NCBI GenBank assembly: GCA_947628555.1
Contig: CANRAI010000001.1
Span: forward strand, 1 to 62,639
DNA: 62,639 bases
Reading direction: 5' to 3'
Source: an uncultured Clostridia bacterium
Lineage (GTDB): Bacteria > Bacillota > Clostridia > Christensenellales > Borkfalkiaceae
How positions within the stretch are numbered: the stretch's first letter is position 1; the number at the start of each line of letters is the position of its first letter. The translations under genes were made by a program, and so were the position numbers. Of this stretch, positions 50,657 through 59,206 are shown piece by piece. A model generated the notes under the pieces. It did no database searches and was not told the DNA's origin. It worked only from the letters and a program-made list of their open reading frames with translations.

Positions 50657-51502
50657 CTATTCCGATTTTTTTGCGCCCGAAAACGCGCCGAAAATATCTT
50701 CGCTTACCCCCTCGCCGTGGTCTTTCAAAAGCTTGTAATATTTATCCTCCGAAAAATCGCGCTCCTTGTTGTACTCCCCGCCGAGTGCCTCTATTGCAAA
50801 CCTCAACTCCCTGTATTCGAGGTATGAAATGCCCTCCTCGTCGATTTTGTCGAGAAGATAAGGCAGCGCGCGTTCGTCGCCGTACGCGGCGAGATATCCC
50901 GCGTGCAGGCAGATATTTTCTATATCCCCGCGGAATACTTTGATAAGGATATCGAAAATCCTATCGTCTTTTATAACGCAGCGGGAAAGAATTTCGCACA
51001 TATATTCGGTCTCTACGCCGCCGTTGAAATTTTCAATGGCTTTCTCCGCCACAAGGTCTGCCTTTTCTTTTATAAGGTCGGCGCATCGGTTTTTCACGTC
51101 CCCGTCGCCGCAGGCGGAAAGGATTTCCATATACTTGCCCATCGCCCTGTCGTCCGAGCCTATCAGATTCATGGCGTACTCGCGTTCGGAACCGCTCCCG
51201 TCCAGCATAGGCAGAAGTTTTTCCGTAAGGTCGCGCCCGTATATTTCGTCGCACAGAAATTCTGGTACGGGCACCCCGCTTTTTAAATGCTGTTTAAGGC
51301 ACTTTACAAGGTCGTCGTCCGACATTTCTGCATAATACTGCCGCGGCGTCATTCCGAGGGATTTCACTTCTGTATCGCCGAATTTGTTATACAGCTTGGG
51401 GATTATGTCCTCCCATTCCTCCTCATTGAATTTTTGGGAATTTTTTGCGATATACGCGCTCAGTTTTTCGTCGAACATGGCGTCGAAATCGTACAGCTTC
51501 AA
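50657..51502 (-). CDS. HEAT-like helical repeat protein, unknown
   Basis: 281 residues, acidic, almost all helical, with no signal peptide. Repeated helix pairs such as REYAMNLIGSDDRAMGKYMEIL and LAAYGDERALPYLLDKIDEE look like HEAT/PBS-lyase-type repeats. An N-terminal segment (about 1-70) with PRQYYAEMSDDDLVKCL is unrecognised. The start is a TTG that overlaps the TGA of the preceding TPR gene (TTGA) and has a GGGGTGA ribosome site, so translation is coupled. Probably a scaffold working with the TPR protein. Function unknown. Confidence 0.7.
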   Translation of the reverse strand: MKLYDFDAMFDEKLSAYIAKNSQKFNEEEWEDIIPKLYNKFGDTEVKSLGMTPRQYYAEMSDDDLVKCLKQHLKSGVPVPEFLCDEIYGRDLTEKLLPMLDGSGSEREYAMNLIGSDDRAMGKYMEILSACGDGDVKNRCADLIKEKADLVAEKAIENFNGGVETEYMCEILSRCVIKDDRIFDILIKVFRGDIENICLHAGYLAAYGDERALPYLLDKIDEEGISYLEYRELRFAIEALGGEYNKERDFSEDKYYKLLKDHGEGVSEDIFGAFSGAKKSE

Positions 51503-53160
51503 TTTTTGTCACCCCTTATTTTGTCTATTCTCTCCTGCGAGACGTCGAAAAAAGAGCAAAGATTTTCCTTAGTCACGCCCGCGTCCGTCACGCCCGATTC
51601 CGCGAAAATTACCGCGGTAAGGGCTTCCGCGTCCTTCGCCGCGTCCAGCCGCCCCTCTTCTTGGAGCTCCACATAGATTTTTTCGGAAGCCGACGCAAAG
51701 CGTTCGCCGTAATCGTCGTCTATGATTGAAAAATGCGCCACAAGCCTTGCGTATGCCCGCACGAAATATACTCTTCTTACCGCGCCTATATTCAGTCTGC
51801 GCATATTCACGCGCCTGTAAACGTTGCAGACCACCACGCCGAAAACGTTATCCTCGTTTCTCTCGCAAAGGGATGTCAAAAGGTCGATTTTTATTCTGTC
51901 CGAAACGGTCGGGTGAAGCAATAAATCGCGGATATAGTCGTCCATTTTCGCCTTTACCGCCGACTGGGCGGCTACTATCTGCAATTCCTCCGAATTGGCG
52001 GGCGTTGACTCGTCGAAGCACCATTTTATGGGTCCGGAAATGTTTAAATCGTCGGCAAGTTTTTCCGCCTGGCGTTTGGGCAGTTTGATATATGCGGCAA
52101 GCATTTTAAGCGACGACTGTTTTAAGGGCTGGGGCAGGGTATAAAAATAGCTTAATTCCTGCCATTTGCCCTCCTCGCGGAGGGTGCGCGCAACGCCGTA
52201 CCAATACTGCGCCGTAACCGCGTCCGGATATATGGTAAGAAGCTTGTCAAACGCCTCGAAAGACTCGTCGTATTTTTCGGAATTGAACGCCGATACGGCT
52301 TTGAAATACAGAATATTCAGATCGTACGCGTACTCGCTCTCCATTTTGCAGAAAAGGTCGTACGCAGCGGCGTGAAATTTGTTTTCGCAGCATACGGTTG
52401 CGATTTTATAGATATCGTCCGCATCGGAAATGTCGAGGGACAAAAGTTTTTCGGTGATTTTTTTGGCTTCTTCGGGCTTGCCGGCCTCCGTTTTCACCGC
52501 GGCGAGCGTAGTAAGCGCCTGAATGTTATCCGGACACTTTTCAAGGACGTAGTTACATTCCTGTTCCGCCTGCTCGTTCCTGTCCTGCACTATAAGGCAC
52601 ATTGCCATGTAGTTGCGCGCCGTTACCCATTTGGGATTTCCTTCCGCCACGCCCGAAAATTTTTTGTAAGCCTTGGCGTACTCGCCCTGTTTCATAAGCC
52701 CCACGCCCTCGGCAAGAACGTCGGACACGTCCGCGATTTCGGGCGGCCAGACGAACTTCAAAGGATTTTCGTCGGCAGACAGAAAGTCGCGCACAATCTG
52801 TTCGCGCGTGTCGGCGTCAACGTCGTCCGATTCAAGAAGCAACTTATTGTAATAATACGCCGAAAAATGGTCGTCGCCCAGATTCATATATCCGACCGCC
52901 AGCCCTTCGTAACATTCGGACAGTTCGGAGTAGCCGGCTATATCCATATACTTGAACCAGCTGTGGATACTGCGCTCGTACAGCCCCATATCGTCGAAGA
53001 TTTCGGCGTAAAGCATATAGCTGTCCTCGTCGTTGCCCGTGATTTCGGCGTTCTTGTTGAGCATTTTCAACGCGCCTATATAGTTGTGTTCATCGACCAT
53101 GTCCGCGGCTATGGAAATCAGCCTGTCGCCGCTTAAATCGATTTGTACCGTTTTTGACAT
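51499..53160 (-). CDS. Tetratricopeptide-repeat protein, unknown
   Basis: 553 residues. TPR-like helix pairs run from about residue 5 to 340 (LKMLNKNAEITGNDEDSYMLYAEIFDDMG, YNLGDDHFSAYYYNKLL, KWVTARNYMAMCLIVQDRNEQAEQEC and others); the rest is helical. No signal peptide, so a cytoplasmic scaffold. It lies three bases after hslO and overlaps the following HEAT-like gene by four. Ribosome site weak, consistent with coupling to hslO. Function not recognised. Confidence 0.75.
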   Translation of the reverse strand: MSKTVQIDLSGDRLISIAADMVDEHNYIGALKMLNKNAEITGNDEDSYMLYAEIFDDMGLYERSIHSWFKYMDIAGYSELSECYEGLAVGYMNLGDDHFSAYYYNKLLLESDDVDADTREQIVRDFLSADENPLKFVWPPEIADVSDVLAEGVGLMKQGEYAKAYKKFSGVAEGNPKWVTARNYMAMCLIVQDRNEQAEQECNYVLEKCPDNIQALTTLAAVKTEAGKPEEAKKITEKLLSLDISDADDIYKIATVCCENKFHAAAYDLFCKMESEYAYDLNILYFKAVSAFNSEKYDESFEAFDKLLTIYPDAVTAQYWYGVARTLREEGKWQELSYFYTLPQPLKQSSLKMLAAYIKLPKRQAEKLADDLNISGPIKWCFDESTPANSEELQIVAAQSAVKAKMDDYIRDLLLHPTVSDRIKIDLLTSLCERNEDNVFGVVVCNVYRRVNMRRLNIGAVRRVYFVRAYARLVAHFSIIDDDYGERFASASEKIYVELQEEGRLDAAKDAEALTAVIFAESGVTDAGVTKENLCSFFDVSQERIDKIRGDKN

Positions 53161-53162
53161 AT

Positions 53163-53984
53163 TTACTTAAAAAGTTTATCCACGTCCGTCTGCGTGAATA
53201 TGTAATCCTTATTGCAATAGTGGCAATGAACTTTTATTTCGCCCTGCTCCGACAGGATATTTTCAAGCTCGTTTTTGCCGAGCGGCAAAATTACTCCCTC
53301 GATTTTTTTGCGCGAACAGTTGCATTTATATTCGGGAAATGTAAGATATACCCCGCCGTTTTGGGTTTCTTGCGAAAAATATTCGCGCAATATTCCGTCC
53401 GCGCCCAATCTTCCGACTACGTCAGCCGCGTTCACGAACGACTGCATTCTCTGCTCCGCCCTGTCCATATTCTCTTCCGACGTTCCCGGCAGAAGCTGCA
53501 TGATGACGCCGCCCGCAGCCTCGCAAACTCCGTCCTTTATTTTTACGCCTATCGCCACGGCGGTGGGAATCTGTTCGCTTATGTGGAAATACTGCATAAG
53601 ATTTTCGGAAACGTCGTAAGTTTTCAGCTCGCACGCCCCCACGAACGGGCGGGAAAATCCGTCGTCTTTTATGACGGTAAGGGTGCCCCCTTTAAGCCCG
53701 CCGTTTCCGCCGTCGATATAGCCGCGTATATGCCCTTTAATATCCCCCGAAACGCTGACGGTCGCGCTGCCGTCGTTGGATTTAACGGTTAAAGAAATAG
53801 CCCCGCGCTCGCTTTTAAGGCAGCCCGCCATATAGGCCGCGGCAGTCAGCATGCCGCCCAGAATTTCCGCCGACGCGGCGTCCAGATTATGGATTTTTAT
53901 GGCTTTGTTAACGAGTTCCGTAGTTTCGAGTACGGAAAGGGATACCTGGTTGTCATATATAAGACATTTATAAAGTTTATTCAT
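53163..53984 (-). CDS. hslO: 33-kDa redox-regulated chaperone Hsp33
   Basis: Holdase activated when its four zinc-binding cysteines oxidise. 273 residues. The N-terminal domain includes TTELVNKAIKIHNLDAASAEILGGMLTAAAYM, and the SGDIKGHIRGYIDGG stretch is typical. The C-terminal redox switch has CNCS and CHYC (CxC...CxxC), the full zinc set. The ATG overlaps the TGA of the preceding methyltransferase (ATGA), and no independent ribosome site is seen, so translation is coupled. Part of a five-gene minus-strand set starting at 55965. Confidence 0.93.
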   Translation of the reverse strand: MNKLYKCLIYDNQVSLSVLETTELVNKAIKIHNLDAASAEILGGMLTAAAYMAGCLKSERGAISLTVKSNDGSATVSVSGDIKGHIRGYIDGGNGGLKGGTLTVIKDDGFSRPFVGACELKTYDVSENLMQYFHISEQIPTAVAIGVKIKDGVCEAAGGVIMQLLPGTSEENMDRAEQRMQSFVNAADVVGRLGADGILREYFSQETQNGGVYLTFPEYKCNCSRKKIEGVILPLGKNELENILSEQGEIKVHCHYCNKDYIFTQTDVDKLFK

Positions 53985-54706
53985 AGTTTTACGCAAATAA
54001 AATTTATTCTTTCTTCCTTGCCGCCGCCGAGATGCCCTTCCGTTCGTACGGTAAAGCCCGCGTCCTTTAATGCGCTTTCGATAAAATTTTCCGAATGGAC
54101 GTACTGCGTCTGCCTTTCGTCCGAGCGCGTGTAAGTTCCGTCTTTATTCAGGGTGAAAAGAGTAATATCCATCTCCACCCTGTCGCCCTTGAAATCGTTG
54201 CACCATATCACGGTTGCATTTTCCAAATCCTTTACGAACGTATTGCTGCCGACGATATTTTTCAGCTTATTTTCCGAACTTATATCGAATATAAACGCGC
54301 CGCCCTTTTTAAGATTTGCATATACGCCCTTGAAAGCCGAGGTTATTTTTTCGGGCGGAACGTAATTTACGCAGTCGTTCACGGCGACGACAAAGCCTGT
54401 CTTGCCGTTCAGTTTTAGTTTGGTTATATCGCCCCTTAAAAATTCCGTGCGGACGCCTTCCGCCGCGGCAAGCCTTACCGCCTCCGACAGCATTTGCGGC
54501 GAAACGTCCATTCCCTTAACGCAAAATCCCGCTTTGCACAGCGCGCGGGTGAAATAGCCGTTGCCGCAACCCATGTCTATACCGTCCCGATACGCCGTAG
54601 CTTCTTTAAGCTTTTTAATTAAATACTGCGACCATTGTAAATAGCCGCAGTCGGAATTCAGATATTCGAAAATCCCGCCTATTGCGGAATAGCTTTCGGC
54701 GCTCAT
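53981..54706 (-). CDS. SAM-dependent class I methyltransferase
   Basis: 241 residues. Rossmann motif I GCGNGYFTRALCKAG (about residues 43-57), acidic loop MDVSPQML, motif III GDITKL and VAVNDCVNYV. The C-terminal half is a beta-rich substrate region (VIWCNDFKGDRVEMDITLF, TQYVHSENFI) like bacterial methyltransferases of unknown target. It overlaps genes on both sides by four bases (ATGA), indicating a coupled operon with the membrane protein and hslO. The substrate is not predictable. Confidence 0.85.
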   Translation of the reverse strand: MSAESYSAIGGIFEYLNSDCGYLQWSQYLIKKLKEATAYRDGIDMGCGNGYFTRALCKAGFCVKGMDVSPQMLSEAVRLAAAEGVRTEFLRGDITKLKLNGKTGFVVAVNDCVNYVPPEKITSAFKGVYANLKKGGAFIFDISSENKLKNIVGSNTFVKDLENATVIWCNDFKGDRVEMDITLFTLNKDGTYTRSDERQTQYVHSENFIESALKDAGFTVRTEGHLGGGKEERINFICVKL

Positions 54707-55965
54707 CTTAAAAGGTTGTCCGCGCTTATTTTCTTGTTTTTACTCTTTTTGCCCTTGTTGCCTTCGGGATTCAACGCCTTTTCGCGTTCGGCGAACATCT
54801 TGTTGTATTCGGCATACACAGGGTCGTTTTCGTGCGCCTTTTCGTAGGCGAGGACTTCGCCGTTCAGTTTTTCACGGTTGGCGGCAGCGGCGGCAACCCC
54901 CGCGCGAGTAAAAGTTTTGCCGAGGCAGGGTACTGCCTCTTCCTTGCCTATCGGCATTATGGGGCGGGCGATAAGTTCGCTTTTGCCCGCGGCGAGAAGT
55001 TGTAAAGCAAGCGTTTTTTCCTCATCCGCCTTTTCCGCGGCGAGCTCCTTTTCGGACTTCTGCACCTTTGCCGCTTCCTTTTCGGATTTTATTGCGGGAG
55101 CGATGTACAAATCGAAAGCCCATTGAGAAAAAGCCAACCAGCATATGAGTATGAACGAAAAGCCGAAAAACGCGAACAACGCGTAGATTATGAATTTAAA
55201 CACGCCGTTGAAAATCAAAACAAGCCAAACGGGTATCAGCGCGAAGCCCGCCATAAACACCGTCTGTATGGGCGTGCCTATCAAAAGCACGAAGGCGTTG
55301 CGGAACAGATATTTAAGTTTCACGCGGTAACTTACGCCCACCGAGAAAACCCATGCGAGATAAAGTCCGGCGAGCACGGTGGCGATTATCGCGAACACGT
55401 ACGCCGTCGTCGCGCCGGCAGTATTTCCGCCGACAGCGTAAGCGTAGTGCATCCAGTCGCCGACAACAAAAGTCATGTAAAGGAATAAAATGAATATTGT
55501 AACGGGCAGAAGGGTATGGAAGTATCCCACCTTCACGCCGTGGAAGAAACCTTTGACCGTAAATTCACCGTGCGTCTGCAACAGTTTTCTTATACAGTAA
55601 GCCGCGCCCGAAATTCCGACGGAGGCAATAAGACCTGCGGCGATAAGCAGGGCGTAAAAGCGCATATCTGCAAAGACGTAAACGCCTTCGGCCAGCCCCG
55701 GAAGCATTTCATGGGGATAAAAAGGATAGCCTATGCTGAAATTGAAAGGATATATCCCGCCCATTCCGAGTACGTACGCGTTGCGGAAAACCACCACCGC
55801 AATGCCCGGGGCAAAGGTTACAAGGACAATTAAATTCAACATTACCAGCTTCCAGAAGTTGCCCTTGAATACCTCCCACGTATCTCTCCACCGGCCGGCC
55901 GCCGAGCCCTTTCTTATAAAATCGTCGGCAATCTCGTTGCCCTGCATTCCGTTAAGTTCCGCCAT
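54703..55965 (-). CDS. Polytopic membrane protein with cytoplasmic tail, unknown
   Basis: 420 residues. After a soluble N-terminal segment come about six hydrophobic helices (residues about 38-290), with FKGNFWKLVMLNLIVLV and YRVKLKYLFRNAFVLLIGTP reminiscent of DUF624/YesL-like membrane proteins, though I cannot assign it firmly. The last approximately 130 residues are a charged Lys/Glu/Ala-rich tail ending in GNKGKKSKNKK. I use the ATG after CAGGGAATTTTT (MAELNG) rather than the in-frame start 42 bases upstream. Own promoter at 55998-56026; first gene of the five-gene set. Confidence 0.75.
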   Translation of the reverse strand: MAELNGMQGNEIADDFIRKGSAAGRWRDTWEVFKGNFWKLVMLNLIVLVTFAPGIAVVVFRNAYVLGMGGIYPFNFSIGYPFYPHEMLPGLAEGVYVFADMRFYALLIAAGLIASVGISGAAYCIRKLLQTHGEFTVKGFFHGVKVGYFHTLLPVTIFILFLYMTFVVGDWMHYAYAVGGNTAGATTAYVFAIIATVLAGLYLAWVFSVGVSYRVKLKYLFRNAFVLLIGTPIQTVFMAGFALIPVWLVLIFNGVFKFIIYALFAFFGFSFILICWLAFSQWAFDLYIAPAIKSEKEAAKVQKSEKELAAEKADEEKTLALQLLAAGKSELIARPIMPIGKEEAVPCLGKTFTRAGVAAAAANREKLNGEVLAYEKAHENDPVYAEYNKMFAEREKALNPEGNKGKKSKNKKISADNLLR

Positions 55966-55997
55966 AAAAATTCCCTGAAAAAATTTTTTACTTTTCA

Positions 55998-56026
55998 ATA
56001 ATATCATATCGCGGGAATTATTTCAA
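55998..56026 (-). promoter_or_regulatory. Promoter of the five-gene hslO set
   Basis: On the minus strand TTGAAA (56021-56026), 17 bases and TATTAT (55998-56003), giving a leader of about 25 bases with an AGGGA ribosome site. Confidence 0.75.
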
Positions 56027-56076
56027 TAATTTTGCGGCGAAAGCTCAAAAAAATTTACGACGACAGCCGTAATAAC

Positions 56077-56105
56077 TTTACTTTCGGACTTGGTTATGCT
56101 ATTAT
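56077..56105 (+). promoter_or_regulatory. Promoter of the asd-dapA-dapB operon
   Basis: TTTACT (56077-56082), 17 bases and TATTAT (56100-56105). Predicted start near 56112, about 155 bases before asd, enough for a regulatory leader. Confidence 0.6.
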
Positions 56106-56111
56106 TTAAAT

Positions 56112-56219
56112 GCATTTAGAAGAGCGCAAGGGTTGCTTCCTGCGACTGTTACTTTTGTGTCGCTATTTGCCGAATTTTGCAAAAAGATATTTTCGGACAG
56201 CGAATGGGCTGTCTTTTTT
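56112..56219 (+). promoter_or_regulatory. Candidate attenuator in the asd leader
   Basis: The leader holds stem GCGAC/GTCGC (12-base loop), stem TTTGC/GCAAA (8-base loop), and a terminator-like GACAGC-GAATGG-GCTGTC followed by six T residues (56196-56219), about 45 bases before the asd start. An upstream CGACTGT could pair with ACAGCG and disrupt the terminator. I do not see the conserved core of a lysine riboswitch or a T-box, so the signal is unknown. Confidence 0.5.
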
Positions 56220-56266
56220 GATATAAATCCATGGAAGCCGCAAAGTTTCGCGGCGAAGGAGCAGTT

Positions 56267-57343
56267 ATGAAAAAGTATAAAGTGGGTATTCTCGGCGCTA
56301 CGGGCATGGTCGGGCAGAAATTTACAAACATTCTGGAAAACCACCCGTTTTTCGAGGTGACATGCCTTGCCGCGTCGGGCGCTTCCGCGGGCAAAAAATA
56401 CGGCGACGCGGTCAAAGCCCGCCGGAACTATGAACCCGTGCCCGCTAAATTCGCCGATATGCCCGTCTATAACGCTGTGGCAGATTTGGAAAAAATAGCC
56501 GCCATGACGGATTTCTGCTTCTGCGCCGTGGATATGCCGAAAGACGAAGCCGCCGCGCTTGAAGAAGCCTATGCAAGGGCGGAATGTCCCATAGTTTCCA
56601 ACAACGCGGCTCACCGCGCCACCCCCGACGTGCCCATGATAATTCCCGAAGTAAACCCTGAGCACATTGAAATTATTCCCGCGCAGAAGAAACGCCTTGG
56701 CACAAAGCGCGGTTTTATCGCCACGAAATCCAACTGTTCGTTGCAATCCTACGTCACGCTTTTGCACCCTTTGAATAAATTCGGTATAAAAAACGCGGCT
56801 GTATGCACCTATCAGGCTATATCCGGCGCGGGCAAAACATTCGAAACCATGCCGGAAATCGTGGATAACGTAATACCCTATATTGGCGGCGAAGAGGAAA
56901 AAAGCGAAATAGAGCCCCTTAAAGTTTGGGGAAAGATAGAAGGCGGCAAAATAGTCCCCGCCTCCTCTCCCGTAATCACGGCTCAATGCGTGCGCGTGCC
57001 CGTCACCGACGGCCACACAGCCGCAGTATTCGTAAATTTCGAAAATAAGCCGACGGCAGAAGAAATAATTTCGGTTTGGAAGAATTTCAAAAGCGAGCCG
57101 CAGCTTTTGGGTCTGCCCTCAGCGCCCAAACAGTATATACATTACTTCGAAGAGGAAAACCGCCCCCAGCCCAGACTTGACAGAAATCTCGAAAACGGGC
57201 TTGCGGTGTGCGCAGGCAGGCTGCGCGCCGACAGACTGTTCGACTATAAATTCATAGGGCTTTCGCACAATACCCTGCGCGGGGCGGCGGGCGGCGCGAT
57301 ACTCCTTGCCGAATTGCTTGCCGTAAAAGGCTATTTCGGCTGA
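56267..57343 (+). CDS. asd: Aspartate-semialdehyde dehydrogenase
   Basis: Makes aspartate semialdehyde from aspartyl phosphate with NADPH; second step of the lysine/diaminopimelate branch. 358 residues, the length of the archaeal/fungal-type Asd rather than the classic bacterial one. NADP motif GILGATGMVGQKF (about residues 7-19), catalytic Cys in KSNCSLQSYV, and GAGKTFETMP. The ATG after GAAGGAG is chosen; an earlier in-frame ATG at 56231 lacks a ribosome site. Followed by dapA (95-base gap) and dapB, so the three genes run directly into diaminopimelate synthesis for peptidoglycan and, in spore-formers, dipicolinate. Confidence 0.95.
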   Translation: MKKYKVGILGATGMVGQKFTNILENHPFFEVTCLAASGASAGKKYGDAVKARRNYEPVPAKFADMPVYNAVADLEKIAAMTDFCFCAVDMPKDEAAALEEAYARAECPIVSNNAAHRATPDVPMIIPEVNPEHIEIIPAQKKRLGTKRGFIATKSNCSLQSYVTLLHPLNKFGIKNAAVCTYQAISGAGKTFETMPEIVDNVIPYIGGEEEKSEIEPLKVWGKIEGGKIVPASSPVITAQCVRVPVTDGHTAAVFVNFENKPTAEEIISVWKNFKSEPQLLGLPSAPKQYIHYFEEENRPQPRLDRNLENGLAVCAGRLRADRLFDYKFIGLSHNTLRGAAGGAILLAELLAVKGYFG

Positions 57344-57438
57344 TTTAAGATAATTTCCTCCCCTTCCGTGCTCCCCGTGGCGTGTCTCCGGCATATATTG
57401 TAAGTAACGATACAATGCGCACACGCGGCGAGGAGCTT

Positions 57439-58329
57439 ATGACAGGATTTTGCAGCGGAATTATAACAGCTTTGGCAACTCCGTTTAAAAACGGCGGCGT
57501 AAACACGTACGAGCTTGCAAAAATGATAGAATATCAAGTAGAAGGCGGCGCGGACGGGATAGTAATTCTCGGAACTACGGGCGAGGCTTCCACCATGACC
57601 GAAGAGGAAAAGGCAGAAGTCATAGCCACGGCGGTCGGGAATTTCAAAAATAAAATAAAAATCATCGTAGGCACGGGCTGTAACGACACGCGCAGGGCGG
57701 TCTGCGCAAGCGTAAAGGCCGAAGCTTTGGGGGCGGACGGCGTAATTGCCGTGACGCCCTATTATAACAAATGCACTCAGCGCGGTATTTACGAATACTA
57801 TAAGGCAATATGCGGGGCGGTTTCTGTGCCCGTAATAGCCTACAACGTGCCCGCGCGCACCGCCGTAAACATCCTTCCCGAAACGGCGGAACGGCTTGCG
57901 GATATACCAAATCTCGCGGGAATAAAGGAAGCGAGCGGCGACATGCCGCAAGCGGTAGAAACAATGCGCAGAATCCGCGGGAAAACGGATATGTTTTCGG
58001 GCGAAGACTGCTTAAATCTGCCCATACTTTCCATAGGCGGCGCGGGATTGATTTCGGTCGTTTCCAACGTCGCGCCGTCGCTTTCGAAAAGAATTTTCAC
58101 GCTTGTAAAAGAGAACAGGCTGGAAGAAGCCAACGAGGCGCAGGATTTTCTGTTGCCGTTGATTTCCGCGCTGTTTTCTGAGGTAAACCCCATTCCCGTA
58201 AAAGCCGCCTACAATATGATAGGTTTCGACGTCGGGCTGCCGCGCCCGCCCCTTACAGAGCTTACGGATATGAACAAGGCGATTTTAAGAAAACAGCTTC
58301 AAAAGGCGGGGCTGGCATGCGTATGCTGA
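57439..58329 (+). CDS. dapA: 4-hydroxy-tetrahydrodipicolinate synthase
   Basis: Condenses pyruvate with aspartate semialdehyde. 296 residues. TIM barrel with LGTTGEASTMT (Thr pair of the proton relay), TPYYNKCTQRGIYEYY (catalytic Tyr), and LAGIKEASGD (Schiff-base Lys). Start set at MTGFCSG after GAGGAG; earlier in-frame ATGs lack a good ribosome site. Overlaps dapB by 13 bases. The ending shows PRPPLTELTD, typical for the family. Confidence 0.96.
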   Translation: MTGFCSGIITALATPFKNGGVNTYELAKMIEYQVEGGADGIVILGTTGEASTMTEEEKAEVIATAVGNFKNKIKIIVGTGCNDTRRAVCASVKAEALGADGVIAVTPYYNKCTQRGIYEYYKAICGAVSVPVIAYNVPARTAVNILPETAERLADIPNLAGIKEASGDMPQAVETMRRIRGKTDMFSGEDCLNLPILSIGGAGLISVVSNVAPSLSKRIFTLVKENRLEEANEAQDFLLPLISALFSEVNPIPVKAAYNMIGFDVGLPRPPLTELTDMNKAILRKQLQKAGLACVC

Positions 58330-59075
58330 ATGTTTTGGTCTGCGGGGTCTGCGGCAAAATGGGCGTGACCGTCTGCGATATTTTGCGCGAAAGCAAAAAA
58401 ATGCGAGTTGTCTGCGGCGTGGACAAACGGCAAAAAATTCTGCCCTTCCTCGTTTACTCCGATTTTTCCGAGGTAAAAGAGGACATAGACGTCGTCATAG
58501 ACTTTTCCTCTCCCGCCGTCTTAAAAGAAGAGCTGGAATGGGCGATAACGAAAGACATACCCGTAGTTCTCGCCTCGACGGGTTACTCGGCGGAAGATTC
58601 GGGCTACATCCAAAGACGCTCCGAGAAAATCGCGATTTTCAGAACGGCGAATTTTTCGCTTGGAATAAATCTGCTTTTAAAACTCGCGCGGGAAGCGTCC
58701 CAAAAGTTGGGCGACAGCTTTGACGCAGAAATAGTCGAAAAGCACCACCGCATGAAAACGGACGCCCCGTCAGGCACTGCGCTTATGCTTGCGGATTGCA
58801 TAAAAGAGGCTTGCGGGGGAGCGAAAAAATACGTATTTGGGCGTGATGGCCAAACGGGCGCGCGCGGGAATGAAATCGGAGTTCATTCCGTGCGCGGCGG
58901 CACGATAGTCGGCGAACATGAAGTAATTTTTGCGGGCGAGGACGAAATAATCACCTTATCCCACTGCGCTCTCAGCAAAAAAATTTTCGCCGACGGCGCG
59001 GTGAAAGCCGCCGAATGGATTATAGGCAAACCGTCGGGGCTTTACGGAATGGACGATTTAACCGAAAGTTTATGA
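58317..59075 (+). CDS. dapB: 4-hydroxy-tetrahydrodipicolinate reductase
   Basis: Reduces the DapA product with NAD(P)H. 252 residues. N-terminal dinucleotide fold VCGVCGKMGVTVCDIL, then VIDFSSPAVL, catalytic EIVEKHHRMKTDAPSGTALMLA (the His and Lys-PSGTA block), and the C-terminal GEHEVIFAGEDE segment. It starts inside the end of dapA (two possible ATGs, 58317 or 58323), so translation is coupled. A strong terminator ends the operon. The glycine motif is GVCGKMG rather than the common GAxGRMG; the Cys is a minor variant. Confidence 0.95.
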   Translation: MRMLNVLVCGVCGKMGVTVCDILRESKKMRVVCGVDKRQKILPFLVYSDFSEVKEDIDVVIDFSSPAVLKEELEWAITKDIPVVLASTGYSAEDSGYIQRRSEKIAIFRTANFSLGINLLLKLAREASQKLGDSFDAEIVEKHHRMKTDAPSGTALMLADCIKEACGGAKKYVFGRDGQTGARGNEIGVHSVRGGTIVGEHEVIFAGEDEIITLSHCALSKKIFADGAVKAAEWIIGKPSGLYGMDDLTESL

Positions 59076-59114
59076 CCTTCGTAAAACAACTGGAAATCTA
59101 CAATAAACTAACCC

Positions 59115-59141
59115 AAACGGCGGCAATCCCTGCCGCCGTTT
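59115..59141 (+). terminator. Terminator of asd-dapA-dapB
   Basis: An 11-bp stem AAACGGCGGCA/TGCCGCCGTTT with 5-base loop, followed by a T-rich stretch. It also faces the convergent helD gene. Confidence 0.85.
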
Positions 59142-59206
59142 GAGTTTAATTTCATTTTATAATTCGCGCCGTCAAATATTCTTCCGCTTCCCGTAAATCT
59201 TTCCTT

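Noticed and set aside
56110..56230. Possible leader peptide starting at ATG 56110 in the asd leader
   Set aside because: The predicted transcript start (about 56112) falls within that ATG, there is no Shine-Dalgarno, and the peptide has no run of Lys or Thr codons expected for attenuation.
56112..56266. Lysine riboswitch or T-box upstream of asd
   Set aside because: I could not find the conserved lysine-riboswitch core or a T-box GGTGG-type element; only simple hairpins and a terminator are visible.
56231..56266. Upstream in-frame start for asd
   Set aside because: The ATG at 56267 has GAAGGAG at good spacing and matches the family N-terminus (KKYKVGILGATG); the earlier ATG has neither.
56102..57016. 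304-residue open frame antisense to asd
   Set aside because: It runs across the asd leader and coding region on the opposite strand with no family motif; asd itself is complete and clearly coding.
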